Positions 7,538 to 16,234 of a DNA stretch of 64,000 nucleotides are shown here, in pieces. The stretch is from Burkholderia sp. lig30. Lineage in GTDB: Bacteria; Pseudomonadota; Gammaproteobacteria; Burkholderiales; Burkholderiaceae. Both the position numbers and the translations under genes were made by a program. The notes beneath the pieces are model-generated. The model was not told the origin of the DNA and made no database searches. It was given only the letters and a program-made list of their open reading frames with translations. The stretch is from contig NZ_JGVW01000047.1 in the NCBI RefSeq assembly GCF_000687455.2, positions 20,254 through 84,253 of the forward strand. Direction: 5' to 3'. Numbering within the stretch: the stretch's first letter is position 1; every line of letters begins with the position of its first letter.

Positions 7538-8812
7538 TCAAGCGTCATCGCCGCCCGCCTGCCGTTGCGCGTCGCGCGCCGCTGCATCCAGCGCGGCCCG
7601 CCCGGCCGCCGTCAGGATCGAATCGTCCTGCGGCGTATGCACGCGGCCGCACAGCACGTCGCGGTAGTACCGTTCGAGCGGATTGCTGCGGCTCAGGCCG
7701 TGATTGCCCGTCAGCCGCAACGCCTGCTCGACCACGCGAATCGCGTGATCCGTCACCGTGCGCTTGACGAGGCCGCTCGCCGTGACCGTCGGCGGCACGC
7801 CCGCGTCGGCGCGCGCGATCGCGTCGTCGAGCAGCACCCGATTCGTCAGCAGCCAGCCGTCGATCTCGCCGATCGCCTCCTGCACGCGCGGCAGCGGCGC
7901 GAGCGGCGCGCCGAGCCCGCCCGGCGTGCGCGCGCGGACGAAGCCGATCAGCCAGTCGCGCGCCGCGCGGGCCACCGCGTCGTACAGGCTTCCCAGCAGC
8001 ACGATCATCCACGCCTGCTGGTCGGTGTGCGCATCGAGGTCCGCCTGGCTCGCGTCCGCCGACGCCCAGGCGTCGGGCGCGCGCACGTCCACCGCGTGGT
8101 CGGCCGGCAGCCGCACGTCGTCGAACACGACCTCGTGACTGCCCGATGCCCGCAAGCCGAGGTGATCCCAGCTCTCGATCACGCGAATGCCCGCGTCGTC
8201 GCCACCCGGCGCACGCGGCACCAGGAACACGCCGACGCGCGGCTGCGGGTCGTCCGTGCGCGCCCACACCGCCAGCCAGCGCAGCGCCGGAATCCCGGTG
8301 CTGTAAAGCTTGTGGCCGGACAGCCGCCAGCCGTCGCCGTCGCGGCGCGCGATCGTCGCGGGCAGCCCGCCGCGCGCAGGCGAGCCGAGCGCCGGCTCGA
8401 CGCGCAGCGCGTTGATCAACGCGCCGTCCGCCACCGCGCTCTCGAACACCGCGCGCCGCAACCGCTCGGGCCAGCGGCTGTCCGCCCGGCCGAGCGCGCG
8501 ATGCTGCAGATACGTCATTGTCAGCACGAGCGCGGTCGCGGCATCGGCGCGCGCCACCGCGGCGACGATGCGGCTCGCCTGCGCGAGCGTCGCGCCCGCG
8601 CCGCCGTATTCGCGCGGCGCCACCTGCGCGATCAGCCCGGCACGGCGCAGCCGCGCGAGATTTTCATGGGGAAAGCGGCCCGGCGCGTCGTTGCGCGCGG
8701 CATCGGCGGCCAACTCGGGCGCAAGTTGCGCGAGCAACGCGTCAAGGCGCGCGTCGTCGGCAGGCAAGTGGTGCAGCGGCTGCGGCTGCGAAACAGCAAG
8801 GCGCACGGACAT
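7538..8812 (-). CDS. Acyl-CoA-dehydrogenase-fold flavin monooxygenase (SfnB/DszC-like)
   Basis: This 424-residue protein has the acyl-CoA dehydrogenase fold: an N-terminal helical domain, a middle beta domain (GDGWRLSGHKLYSTGIPALRWLAVWAR, about 165-190; SWDHLGLRASGSHEVVFDDVRLP, about 225-250) and a C-terminal four-helix domain ending with LTGNHGLSRSNPLERYYRDV. That last region resembles the SfnB/DszC group, which uses reduced flavin for desulfurisation or sulfone oxidation rather than dehydrogenating acyl-CoA. Lying next to an SsuD-like monooxygenase and a sulfonate-type ABC importer, it is probably a sulfur-scavenging oxygenase. It diverges from the Ssu-like operon across a 278-base gap. The substrate is unknown, and a true acyl-CoA dehydrogenase cannot be excluded. 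Confidence 0.82.
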   Translation of the reverse strand: MSVRLAVSQPQPLHHLPADDARLDALLAQLAPELAADAARNDAPGRFPHENLARLRRAGLIAQVAPREYGGAGATLAQASRIVAAVARADAATALVLTMTYLQHRALGRADSRWPERLRRAVFESAVADGALINALRVEPALGSPARGGLPATIARRDGDGWRLSGHKLYSTGIPALRWLAVWARTDDPQPRVGVFLVPRAPGGDDAGIRVIESWDHLGLRASGSHEVVFDDVRLPADHAVDVRAPDAWASADASQADLDAHTDQQAWMIVLLGSLYDAVARAARDWLIGFVRARTPGGLGAPLAPLPRVQEAIGEIDGWLLTNRVLLDDAIARADAGVPPTVTASGLVKRTVTDHAIRVVEQALRLTGNHGLSRSNPLERYYRDVLCGRVHTPQDDSILTAAGRAALDAAARDAQRQAGGDDA

Positions 8813-8926
8813 CGACTCGGATTCCCTCGTTCAGGCGGGCTACGGTAAGCCAGTCGCGGCGCCCGCCCGGGGCGCGCCGATCGACCGGCAGCGCCTAGCG
8901 TAGGCGTATCCGGCAATCGCTCAAAC

Positions 8927-8975
8927 CATGCAAATCAGATATGGAATCCGATATTTATTATTTACAAATTGCATG
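8927..8975. promoter_or_regulatory. Inverted repeat in the divergent promoter of the organosulfur operon
   Basis: CATGCAA (8927-8933) and TTGCATG (8969-8975) are perfect inverted 7-mers flanking a 35-base AT-rich core. They overlap the predicted plus-strand promoter, so the site could bind a LysR-type (SsuR/CysB-like) regulator. Confidence 0.4.
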
Positions 8976-8989
8976 ATCCCGACGGTAAT
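8961..8989 (+). promoter_or_regulatory. Predicted sigma-70 promoter of the organosulfur operon
   Basis: TTTACA (8961-8966; 5 of 6 consensus) is followed after exactly 17 bases by GGTAAT (8984-8989; 4 of 6). It sits in the most AT-rich part of the gap and would give a leader of about 95 bases before the ATG at 9091. It is a prediction by eye only. Confidence 0.45.
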
Positions 8990-9090
8990 CTGCGCTCCAG
9001 TCGTGTCCGGTCCCGCCGATGACGGCGGCCCGGCACAGCCATCCGTTCCCCCGGCCCGCGCGCCGGAACGTCCTTGCACCGGAGACCCAG

Positions 9091-10176
9091 ATGAGCGTCG
9101 AATTCATCGGCATGATCCAGAGCCAGAAACAGTCGGAGATCCACCCGCCCCACGGCAATGCCGTCGACCCCGATTACGTGCGCGACTTCGCCCGCGCGCA
9201 TGAAACGGCCGGCTTCGACCGGATTCTGGTGCCGCACCGCTCGACCAGCCCGTCGGCGACGCTGACGATCGCGTACGCCGCCGCCGTGACCGAGCGGGTC
9301 CGCTTCATGCTCGCACATCGCCCCGGCTTCATCGCGCCGACGCTCGCCGCGCGCGAGCTCGCGACGCTCGACCAGTTCAGCCGTGGCCGGCTCGCGGTGC
9401 ACATCATCTCGGGCGGCTCCGACGACGAGCAGCAGCGCGACGGCGACTTCCTCGACCACGACGCGCGTTACGCGCGCACCGACGAGTATCTCGGCATCCT
9501 GCGCCGGATCTGGACCGAGGATCGGCCGTTCGACCATGAGGGCGTCCATTACCGCTTCCGGCAGGGCTATTCCGAAGTGAAGCCGGCCCAGTCGCCGCAC
9601 GTGCCGATCTACTTCGGAGGCGCGTCGCCGGCGGCGCTCGCGGTCGCGGGCAAGCACGCCGACGTCTACGCGCTGTGGGGCGAATCGCTCGACCAGGTGC
9701 GCGAGCTGACCGCGCGGGTGCGGGCCGAAGCGGCGAAGCATGGCCGGCAGGTGCGCTTTTCCGTATCGTTCCGGCCGATTCTCGCGGCCACCGAGGATGA
9801 AGCGTGGGCGCGCGCGCACCGGATTCTCGACGAGACGCGCCGGCTGCGCGACGCGGCCGGCCTCGCGGCGGGCAGCCCGCTGCAGAGCGAAGGCGCACGC
9901 CGCCTGCTCGCCGCCGCCGATCGCGGCACGCGCGTCGACAAGCGCCTGTGGACCGAGATCGCGAAACTGACCGGCGCGCGCTCCAATTCGACGGCGCTCG
10001 TCGGCACGCCCGAACAGGTCGCCGATGCGCTGCTCGACTATTACGACCTCGGCGTCACGACGTTCCTGATCCGCGGCTTCGATCCGCTCGACGACGCGAT
10101 CGACTACGGGCGCGAGCTGATCCCGCGCGTACGCGCCGGCGTCGCCGTGCGCGATGCCGCGCGCCGCGCGGCGTGA
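9091..10176 (+). CDS. FMNH2-dependent luciferase-like monooxygenase (SsuD-type)
   Basis: This 361-residue protein is a luciferase-like (LLM) TIM-barrel flavin monooxygenase close to alkanesulfonate monooxygenase SsuD. Family stretches include ETAGFDRILVPHRSTSPS, LAHRPGFIAPTLAARELATLDQFSRGRLAVHIISGG, RYARTDEYLGILRRIW and VPIYFGGASPAALAVAGKHADVYALWGE. SsuD-type enzymes use reduced FMN and O2 to cleave a C-S bond, releasing sulfite and an aldehyde. The start at 9091 was chosen because GGAGACC lies just upstream and the family N-terminus MSVEFIGMIQ begins there. It is the first gene of a seven-gene operon. No flavin reductase (SsuE) gene lies nearby. The exact substrate is unknown. Confidence 0.9.
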   Translation: MSVEFIGMIQSQKQSEIHPPHGNAVDPDYVRDFARAHETAGFDRILVPHRSTSPSATLTIAYAAAVTERVRFMLAHRPGFIAPTLAARELATLDQFSRGRLAVHIISGGSDDEQQRDGDFLDHDARYARTDEYLGILRRIWTEDRPFDHEGVHYRFRQGYSEVKPAQSPHVPIYFGGASPAALAVAGKHADVYALWGESLDQVRELTARVRAEAAKHGRQVRFSVSFRPILAATEDEAWARAHRILDETRRLRDAAGLAAGSPLQSEGARRLLAAADRGTRVDKRLWTEIAKLTGARSNSTALVGTPEQVADALLDYYDLGVTTFLIRGFDPLDDAIDYGRELIPRVRAGVAVRDAARRAA

Positions 10177-10196
10177 CCGGACAGGAGCGCCTGCGC

Positions 10197-11030
10197 ATGT
10201 CCGCCGTCCTGCCGCCCCGCACTGCGTCCGGCCTCGTGCTCGCCGGGACGCCCCGCCAACACTTCTGGTTCGACCCGCCCGCGCCGCGCGCCGACATCGC
10301 CGCCGAACGGCGCCACCGGCAAGCGCGCCTCGCGGGCGCGTTCCGCCTGTTCGCGCGTTTCGGCTTCGATGCCGGCCTCGCCGGGCACATCACCGCGCGC
10401 GACCCCGAGCTGCCGGACCATTTCTGGGTCAATCCGCTCGGCGTGCATTTCTCGCGCATCCGGGTGTCCGACCTGCTGCTCGTGAACGCGCGCGGCGAGA
10501 CCGTGATCGGCGACCGGCCATTGAACCAGGCCGCGTTCGCGATCCACGCCGCGATCCACGACGCGCATCCGCATGTCGTGTCGGCCGCGCACACGCACTC
10601 GACGTACGGCAAGGCCTGGTCGACGCTCGGTCGGCTGCTCGATCCGCTGACGCAGGACGCATGCGTATTCCATGAGGATCACGCGCTATTCGACGATTTC
10701 ACCGGCATGGTGGTCGACACGCGCGAAGGCGCGCGGATCGCGCAAGCGCTCGCGAAGCCCGGCGGCGGCACGCACAAGGGCGCGATCCTGAAGAACCACG
10801 GCATCCTGACCGCCGGCCCGAGCGTCGAGGCGGCGGCCTGGTGGTACATCGCGCTCGACAACGCCGCGCACACCCAGTTGCTCGCCGAGGCCGCGGGCAC
10901 CCCGCAGCCGATCGACGCCGCGACCGCGCGCCACACGCACGGCCAGATCGGCGGCCCGGACGGCGCATTGCATGCGTTCGACAGCCTGTATGCGCGCGTC
11001 GCCGCCGACGAGCCCGACCTGCTCGATTGA
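10197..11030 (+). CDS. Class II aldolase/adducin family protein
   Basis: This 277-residue protein has the class II aldolase/adducin fold. The zinc ligands are visible in AAHTHSTYG (about residue 130) and in the later HGIL stretch (LKNHGILTAGPSVEAAAWWYIALDNA). Members cleave or epimerise sugar phosphates or decarboxylate hydroxy-acids. Many gamma/beta-proteobacterial relatives, like this one, have the N-terminal FARFGFDAGLAGHITARDPE and HFWVNPLG motifs and unknown substrates. A GGAGC motif precedes the ATG, which lies 20 bases after the monooxygenase stop. In this operon it might process the carbon product released after desulfonation; this is inference. Confidence 0.85.
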   Translation: MSAVLPPRTASGLVLAGTPRQHFWFDPPAPRADIAAERRHRQARLAGAFRLFARFGFDAGLAGHITARDPELPDHFWVNPLGVHFSRIRVSDLLLVNARGETVIGDRPLNQAAFAIHAAIHDAHPHVVSAAHTHSTYGKAWSTLGRLLDPLTQDACVFHEDHALFDDFTGMVVDTREGARIAQALAKPGGGTHKGAILKNHGILTAGPSVEAAAWWYIALDNAAHTQLLAEAAGTPQPIDAATARHTHGQIGGPDGALHAFDSLYARVAADEPDLLD

Positions 11031-11067
11031 TTCGCCTCATTTGATTCGCTCTACTGGAGATCTACCG

Positions 11068-12108
11068 ATGACTCGCCCAACCGGTATCCCGCCCGGCCCC
11101 GACGACGCCCGCGGCATCAATCGCCGCCGCCTGCTGCGCGCGGCGGGCGCGGCCGCGCTGGCCGCGCCCGCGCTCACGCTCGGCCGCAACGTATGGTCCG
11201 CGCCGCCGCTCAGAAAACTGACCTTCGCGTGGAACCAGAGCGCGTTCTGCCTGACGCCGATCGTCGTCGCGCAGGAGCGCGGCTTCTTCGAGAAGAACGG
11301 CCTGCAGGTCGAGCTGATCAACTACAGCGGCTCGACCGACCAGCTGCTCGAATCGATCGCGACCGGCAAGGCCGATGCGGCGGTCGGGATGATCCATCGC
11401 TGGCTCAAGCCGCTCGAAGCGGGTTTCGACGTGAAGATCATCGGCAGCTCGCACGGCGGCTGCGTGCGCCTGATCGGCGCGAAGGCGGCCGGCGTCACGA
11501 CCCTGCAGGCGCTCAAGGGCAAGACCGTCGGCGTGAGCGACCTGGCCGCGCCGGGCAAGCACTTCTTCTCGATCCTGCTCGCGAAGAACGGCATCGATCC
11601 GGAGCGCGACATCACGTGGCGGCAGTATCCGGCCGACCTGCTCGGCGTCGCGGTCGACAAGGGCGAGATCCAGGCGATCGCCGACGGCGACCCGAACCTG
11701 TATCTGCTCGAGAAGCGCAGCAACGGCGCGTACACCGAGCTGGCGACCAACCTGTCCGGCGAATACGCGCGCAAGGTGTGCTGCGTGATCGGCGCGCGCG
11801 GCGAGCTGGTGCGCAACGACCGTCCCACGGCGGCGGCGCTCGCCCGCGCGATCGTGCAGGCGACCGAATACACGCACGACAATCCGAACGAAGCGGCGAA
11901 GGTGTTCGCGAAGTATTCGCCGAAGATCAATCCCGACGACCTGCGCAAGCTGTATGCGACGCTGACCTACACGCATCACCCGACCGACGTCGACCTGCAG
12001 AACGAAATCGCGTTCTATGCGGACGATTTCCGGCGGATCGGCGTGATCAAGAAGAGCACCGACCCGCAGCGGTTCGCCCGCCAGGTCTACGCGAACGTGC
12101 TGGGGTGA
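11068..12108 (+). CDS. ABC transporter substrate-binding protein (SsuA/NMT1-like), Tat signal
   Basis: This 346-residue periplasmic solute-binding protein has a twin-arginine-type signal (NRRRLLRAAGAAALAAPALTLG), then LTFAWNQSAFCLTPIVVAQERGFFEKNGLQVEL, the standard N-terminus of the nitrate/sulfonate/taurine (NMT1/SsuA) family. It is followed at once by a permease and an ATPase, completing an importer. The start follows a GGAGA motif. Expected ligand: an organosulfur compound such as an alkanesulfonate, inferred from the SsuD-like enzyme upstream. A second binding protein occurs at the operon's end, so the importer may accept two ligand classes. Confidence 0.9.
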   Translation: MTRPTGIPPGPDDARGINRRRLLRAAGAAALAAPALTLGRNVWSAPPLRKLTFAWNQSAFCLTPIVVAQERGFFEKNGLQVELINYSGSTDQLLESIATGKADAAVGMIHRWLKPLEAGFDVKIIGSSHGGCVRLIGAKAAGVTTLQALKGKTVGVSDLAAPGKHFFSILLAKNGIDPERDITWRQYPADLLGVAVDKGEIQAIADGDPNLYLLEKRSNGAYTELATNLSGEYARKVCCVIGARGELVRNDRPTAAALARAIVQATEYTHDNPNEAAKVFAKYSPKINPDDLRKLYATLTYTHHPTDVDLQNEIAFYADDFRRIGVIKKSTDPQRFARQVYANVLG

Positions 12109-12112
12109 CGCG

Positions 12113-13189
12113 ATGTCGACGATCGATCGAATTTCTCCCGCTGCCGGCGTCGCGCCTGCCACGCCCGCCACGGCACAAGCGCGCCCGGCATGCGCCGCCT
12201 GCGACGCCGCGCCCGCGGCGCGCGCGCCGGTGTGGCGCGGCGGTCTGGTCGCGGCGCTCGCCTGGGCCGCGCTCGGCGCGGTCGCAGGCCTTTGGCCGAA
12301 CCGGGTCGTCGGGTTCAGCGACTGGGCGTATACCGACGCATTCGGCACGGCCGCATGGGCCGCCGCCGTGCTGCTCGCCGTCGTCGCCGCGATCGGCGCG
12401 CGCGTGCCGGGCCTGCGCGCGACGCTCGGCCGCGCGCGGCCGGCCGGCCCGTGGCTCGTCGCGTTCCCGCTCGGCCTGGCCGCGTGGGAAATCCTCACCG
12501 CAAAAACCGCCCTCCTGCCCACGCCGTTTTTCGCGCCGCCTCAGGCGCTGATCGAGGTCTACGTCGACGACTGGCCGCGCCTGCTCGGCAGCGCCGGCAA
12601 TACGCTGAAACTGCTCGGGCTCGGCTTCGCATACGGCGTCGCCGCGGGCTTCGCGGTCGGCGTGTCGATCGGCTGGTCGCGGCGCATCGGCTACTGGGTG
12701 CATCCGGTGCTGCGCGTGCTCGGGCCGGTGCCCGCCACCGCGCTCCTGCCGCTCACGTTCTACTTCTTCCCGTCGAGCTACTCGGCGGCCGCCTTCCTGA
12801 TCGCGCTCGCCACCGGCTTTCCGGTCGCGGTGCTGACCTGGTCGGGCGTCGCGAGCGTCAACAAGCAGTATTACGACGTCGCCCGCACGCTCGGTGCGAA
12901 CGCGCGCTTCCTCGTGCTGCACGTCGCGATTCCCGCCGCGCTGCCGCAGGTGTTCGTCGGCCTGTTCATGGGCCTGAGCGCATCGTTCACCGTGCTCGTC
13001 ACCGCCGAGATGATGGGCGTGAAGTCCGGCCTCGGCTGGTATCTGAGCTGGGCGCAGGGCTGGGCGTCGTACGTGAACATGTATGCGGCGCTGATCGTGA
13101 TGGCGCTGCTGTTCTCCGGCTTGATCACGCTGCTGTTCGTCGTGCGCGACCGCGCGCTCGCGTGGCAGAAAGGAACCGTCAAATGGTAA
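12113..13189 (+). CDS. ABC transporter permease (SsuC-like)
   Basis: This 358-residue inner-membrane protein has an extra hydrophilic N-terminus and two early membrane helices (about 40-60 and 80-100), then a standard BPD-transport permease core. The core contains the EAA-loop-like stretch ASVNKQYYDVARTLGANARFLVLHVAIPAALPQVFVG (about 245-285), which contacts the ATPase. The Ssu/Tau/Nrt-type family forms homodimers. The ATG lies 4 bases after the binding-protein stop, and its stop overlaps the ATPase start by 7 bases, so the genes are translationally coupled. The long N-terminal region with its two added helices is larger than in a typical SsuC of about 260 residues. Confidence 0.9.
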   Translation: MSTIDRISPAAGVAPATPATAQARPACAACDAAPAARAPVWRGGLVAALAWAALGAVAGLWPNRVVGFSDWAYTDAFGTAAWAAAVLLAVVAAIGARVPGLRATLGRARPAGPWLVAFPLGLAAWEILTAKTALLPTPFFAPPQALIEVYVDDWPRLLGSAGNTLKLLGLGFAYGVAAGFAVGVSIGWSRRIGYWVHPVLRVLGPVPATALLPLTFYFFPSSYSAAAFLIALATGFPVAVLTWSGVASVNKQYYDVARTLGANARFLVLHVAIPAALPQVFVGLFMGLSASFTVLVTAEMMGVKSGLGWYLSWAQGWASYVNMYAALIVMALLFSGLITLLFVVRDRALAWQKGTVKW

Positions 13190-14004
13190 GCGCCACCGTG
13201 CTCGACCAACCCGCCGCCGCCGCGTCCACCTCATCCGGCGTGGCGCCGCACGGCGCGCGCATCGACGTGCGCCACGTCAGCCATGCGTTCGACGGCGCGG
13301 ACGGGCCGCTGCCGGTGCTCGACGACGTCACGCTGTCGGTCGCGGCCGGCGAATTCGTCGCGCTGCTCGGGCCGAGCGGCTGCGGCAAGTCCACGCTGCT
13401 GCGCCTCGTCGCGGGCCTCGAAACGCCACGGCGCGGCGCCATCGCGCAGGATGGCGAAGCAATCGTGCAGCCCGATCCGTCGCGCATCGTCGTGTTCCAG
13501 GACCCCACGCTCTATCCGTGGCGGCGGGTCCGCGCGAACGTCGCGCTCGGGCTCGAGGCGCGCGGCGTGCTGCGCACGTCGCAGCACCGCGTCGACGAGG
13601 CGCTGCAACGCGTCGGCCTGCAGGACTTCGCGGGCGTGTTCCCGCACCAGCTGTCGGGCGGGATGGCGCAGCGCGTCGCGCTCGCCCGCGCGCTCGTCAA
13701 CGATCCGCGCCTGCTGATCCTCGACGAGCCGCTCGGCAAGCTCGATTCGCTCACGCGACTGACGATGCAGGCCGAACTGACCGCGCTGTGGCAGCGCGAG
13801 GGTTTCTCCGCGCTGCTCGTCACGCACGACGTCGAGGAAGCGCTGTTTCTCGCGCAGCGCGTGATCGTGTTCAGCCCGCGGCCGGCCCGTATCGCGGCCG
13901 AGTTGCGCGTCGACCTGCCGTATCCGCGGCATCGGGGCGATCCGCGTTTCGCTGCGCTGAGGCACGAGGCGCTGCGGCACCTCGGCCTGGACGCGAGCTG
14001 GTAA
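13183..14004 (+). CDS. ABC transporter ATPase (SsuB-like)
   Basis: This 273-residue protein has a Walker A GPSGCGKST at residues 63-71, Q-loop VVFQDPTLYPWRRV, signature LSGGM, Walker B LLILDEP and H-loop LVTHDVEEAL, all intact. The spacing and length match the nitrate/sulfonate/taurine importer ATPases. The first 25 residues are a low-complexity Ala/Ser extension. It overlaps the permease stop by 7 bases. It powers the importer formed with the two flanking genes. Confidence 0.92.
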   Translation: MVSATVLDQPAAAASTSSGVAPHGARIDVRHVSHAFDGADGPLPVLDDVTLSVAAGEFVALLGPSGCGKSTLLRLVAGLETPRRGAIAQDGEAIVQPDPSRIVVFQDPTLYPWRRVRANVALGLEARGVLRTSQHRVDEALQRVGLQDFAGVFPHQLSGGMAQRVALARALVNDPRLLILDEPLGKLDSLTRLTMQAELTALWQREGFSALLVTHDVEEALFLAQRVIVFSPRPARIAAELRVDLPYPRHRGDPRFAALRHEALRHLGLDASW

Positions 14005-14039
14005 ATGCGCGGCATCGTCGCGGCGCAGCCGCACAGGCC

Positions 14040-15218
14040 ATGAGCGCGCCGGCCGTCGCCGATTGGCCGCTCGCGTTCCTGCAAGGACTCTATGCCGCGC
14101 AGGCCGCGCTCGCGCAACTGCTGCATCTGCTCGGGCTGACGGCCGACGCCGACGGCCAGGCCGCGTGGCCGTGGGCGCAGCGCATCGCGATCGAGACGCT
14201 GCGCATCGACGCCGGACTGACCCGCCAGCTCGCCGGCGCCTGCGCGGCCACCGCGCTCGCCGTCGTGCTCGCGGGCGTCGCGATCGCGGCGCGCAGGCGG
14301 CGCGTCGTCTGGGTCACGGCGGCCGTGCTCGCCGCGGGCTGCGCGCCGTGGCCGCCCGCCGCGCTGTGGCTCGCGCCCGCCGTGCCGACCAGCTTCCAGC
14401 GCAACCCCGCGCCGTTTTCGGTGGAGAGCGTCGTGCTCGGCGCGCGGCTGTATCAGAACCATTGCGCGTCATGCCACGGCAGCGACGGGCGCGGCGAAGG
14501 CCCGCTTGCCGCGACGCTCGCACACTGGCCGCCGACCTTCGCCGGCACGCTGCTGGCGCGGCGCCTCGACGGCGAGCTGTACTGGCGGGTGCGGCACGGG
14601 ATGCGCGACGCGCGCGACGGCGCGGCGTCGATGCCGGGCACCGGCACGCGGCTCTACCCGCGCGAGGTGTGGGCCGTGCTCGACTATGTCCGGGCGCTGG
14701 CGGCCGGCAGCGGCGCGCAGGCCGGCGCGTGGCCCGTGCCGGTCGCGTTGCCCGCGCTCGACGTGCGCTGTGCCGACGGCGCGCCGCAACCGCTTGCCCG
14801 CTGGCGCGACGGCCAGCGCGTGCGCGTCGTCGCGCTCGCGCCCGGCGCGTTGCCGCCGCCCGAGGATGCGCGCTGGCAAACGCTCGTCGTCGCGACTGAC
14901 CCCGCGGCGGTGCGCCCGATCGACAAACGCGCCGCCTGCATCGCCGTCACGCCCGGCGCATGGCAGGCGTTCGCGACGATTGCCGGCGTGCCGCCCGACG
15001 CGCTCGGCGGCACGCAGTTCCTCGCGGACCGCCGCGGCTGGCTGCGCGCGCAGGCGAAACCGGGCAACGCCGGCTGGTCCGACGCCGACCTGCTTTGCCG
15101 CGCGGCCGGCCCGGCCCGCGCGGCGGCCCGGACGGCAGGCGGCGATCCGCTGACCGCCCTGCTGCTGCGCGTCGACGCCGACCCGGTGCGCGACGTGCAG
15201 GCCGGGCTGCCGCACTGA
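14040..15218 (+). CDS. Membrane-anchored cytochrome c with C-terminal domain of unknown function
   Basis: This 392-residue protein has a hydrophobic N-terminal half with helices at about 65-83 and 90-112, followed by a class I cytochrome c domain with one haem-binding CASCH (142-146) in LYQNHCASCHGSDGRGEGPL and a probable Met ligand in ASMPGTG (about 196). The last 170 residues have no motif I can name; the TQFLADRRGWLRA stretch is faintly redoxin-like. It lies 35 bases past the ATPase gene in the organosulfur operon. A periplasmic haem protein is unusual there and may pass electrons from an oxidation step, such as sulfite or thiol oxidation. Role unproven. Confidence 0.8.
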   Translation: MSAPAVADWPLAFLQGLYAAQAALAQLLHLLGLTADADGQAAWPWAQRIAIETLRIDAGLTRQLAGACAATALAVVLAGVAIAARRRRVVWVTAAVLAAGCAPWPPAALWLAPAVPTSFQRNPAPFSVESVVLGARLYQNHCASCHGSDGRGEGPLAATLAHWPPTFAGTLLARRLDGELYWRVRHGMRDARDGAASMPGTGTRLYPREVWAVLDYVRALAAGSGAQAGAWPVPVALPALDVRCADGAPQPLARWRDGQRVRVVALAPGALPPPEDARWQTLVVATDPAAVRPIDKRAACIAVTPGAWQAFATIAGVPPDALGGTQFLADRRGWLRAQAKPGNAGWSDADLLCRAAGPARAAARTAGGDPLTALLLRVDADPVRDVQAGLPH

Positions 15219-15265
15219 CACCTTCGATGATCCCTTGCCCCGGAACCTTCGACGATCCATTGACC

Positions 15266-16234
15266 ATGAGCCTCACGATGAAACCGACTCGACGTCATTT
15301 CCTTACCCGCGCGGCCGCCATCGCCGCGCTGACGGCCGCGCCGTTCCCGCTTCGTGCGCAACCGGGGCCACGCCCGCTGCTGCGCGCGGGCGACCAGAAA
15401 GGCGGCCTGCGCGCGCTGCTCGAAGCGGCGGGCGCGCTGGACGGCATCGGCTACGACATCGAATGGAGCGAATTTCCGGCGGCCGCGCCGCTCGCGGAAG
15501 CGCTGAATGCCGGCGCAGTCGATTGCGGGCCGATCGGCGATGCGCCGGTGATCTTCGCGCTCGCGTCGGACGCGCGGATCAAGGTGATCGGCGCGAACCG
15601 CTCCGATCCGTACGGCACGGCCGTCGTCGTGCGCCCCGACGCGCCGCTGCGCACGGCGGCCGACCTGAAAGGCCGGCGGATCGGCACGACCCGCGGCTCG
15701 ATCGGCCACTTCGTCACGCTGAAGGCGCTCGACGCCGCGGGACTCGGGCCGAACGACGTGTCGTTCCGCTTCCTGCCGCCCGCCGACACGATGCTCGCGC
15801 TCGCCAGCGGTTCGATCGACGCGTGGGCGACCTGGGAGCCGTACACCGCGCTCGCGGAAACGAGCGGCCGCGCGCGCGTGCTCGTCAACGGGCGCGGCCT
15901 GTGGTCCGGGCTCAGCTACCTCGCGGCGACCGATGCGGCGATCGCGTCGAAGCGCGACGTGCTGCGCGACTTCCTGCGGCGCGTCGTGCGCGCGCAAGCG
16001 TGGTCGTACCAGCACGTCGACGCGTTCTCGGCGACGCTCGCGCGCATCGTCGGCATTCCGCAGCCGGCGGCCCGGCTGCAGTTCGAGCGGCGCCGCACGC
16101 GCTGGCAGCCGATCGACGCGGCGGTCGTCGCCGAGCAGCAGCGCACCGCCGATTTCTACCTGAAGGCAGGCCTGCTGCGGCAGCCGTTAAACGTGCGGGA
16201 GACGTTCGATTCCGGCTTTCCGCTGGCGGCCTGA
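15266..16234 (+). CDS. Second ABC substrate-binding protein (SsuA/aliphatic sulfonate type)
   Basis: This 322-residue binding protein has a signal peptide containing RRHFLTRAAAIAAL (twin-arginine-like). The mature part has LRAGDQKGGLRALLEAAG, VDCGPIGDAPVIFALA, DLKGRRIGTTRGSIGHFVTLKAL and SGSIDAWATWEPYTA, typical of aliphatic-sulfonate-binding SsuA proteins. Two in-frame ATGs (15266 and 15278) are possible; neither has a strong Shine-Dalgarno. It ends the operon and no second permease follows, so it probably shares the upstream permease/ATPase. It is clearly diverged from the first binding protein at 11068. Confidence 0.88.
   Translation: MSLTMKPTRRHFLTRAAAIAALTAAPFPLRAQPGPRPLLRAGDQKGGLRALLEAAGALDGIGYDIEWSEFPAAAPLAEALNAGAVDCGPIGDAPVIFALASDARIKVIGANRSDPYGTAVVVRPDAPLRTAADLKGRRIGTTRGSIGHFVTLKALDAAGLGPNDVSFRFLPPADTMLALASGSIDAWATWEPYTALAETSGRARVLVNGRGLWSGLSYLAATDAAIASKRDVLRDFLRRVVRAQAWSYQHVDAFSATLARIVGIPQPAARLQFERRRTRWQPIDAAVVAEQQRTADFYLKAGLLRQPLNVRETFDSGFPLAA

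Noticed and set aside
6361..7587. Minus-strand frame with PEP/PEQ repeats over the LysR gene
   Set aside because: The repeats come from the 9-bp tandem repeat after the LysR stop; the rest is antisense to a clear LysR gene.
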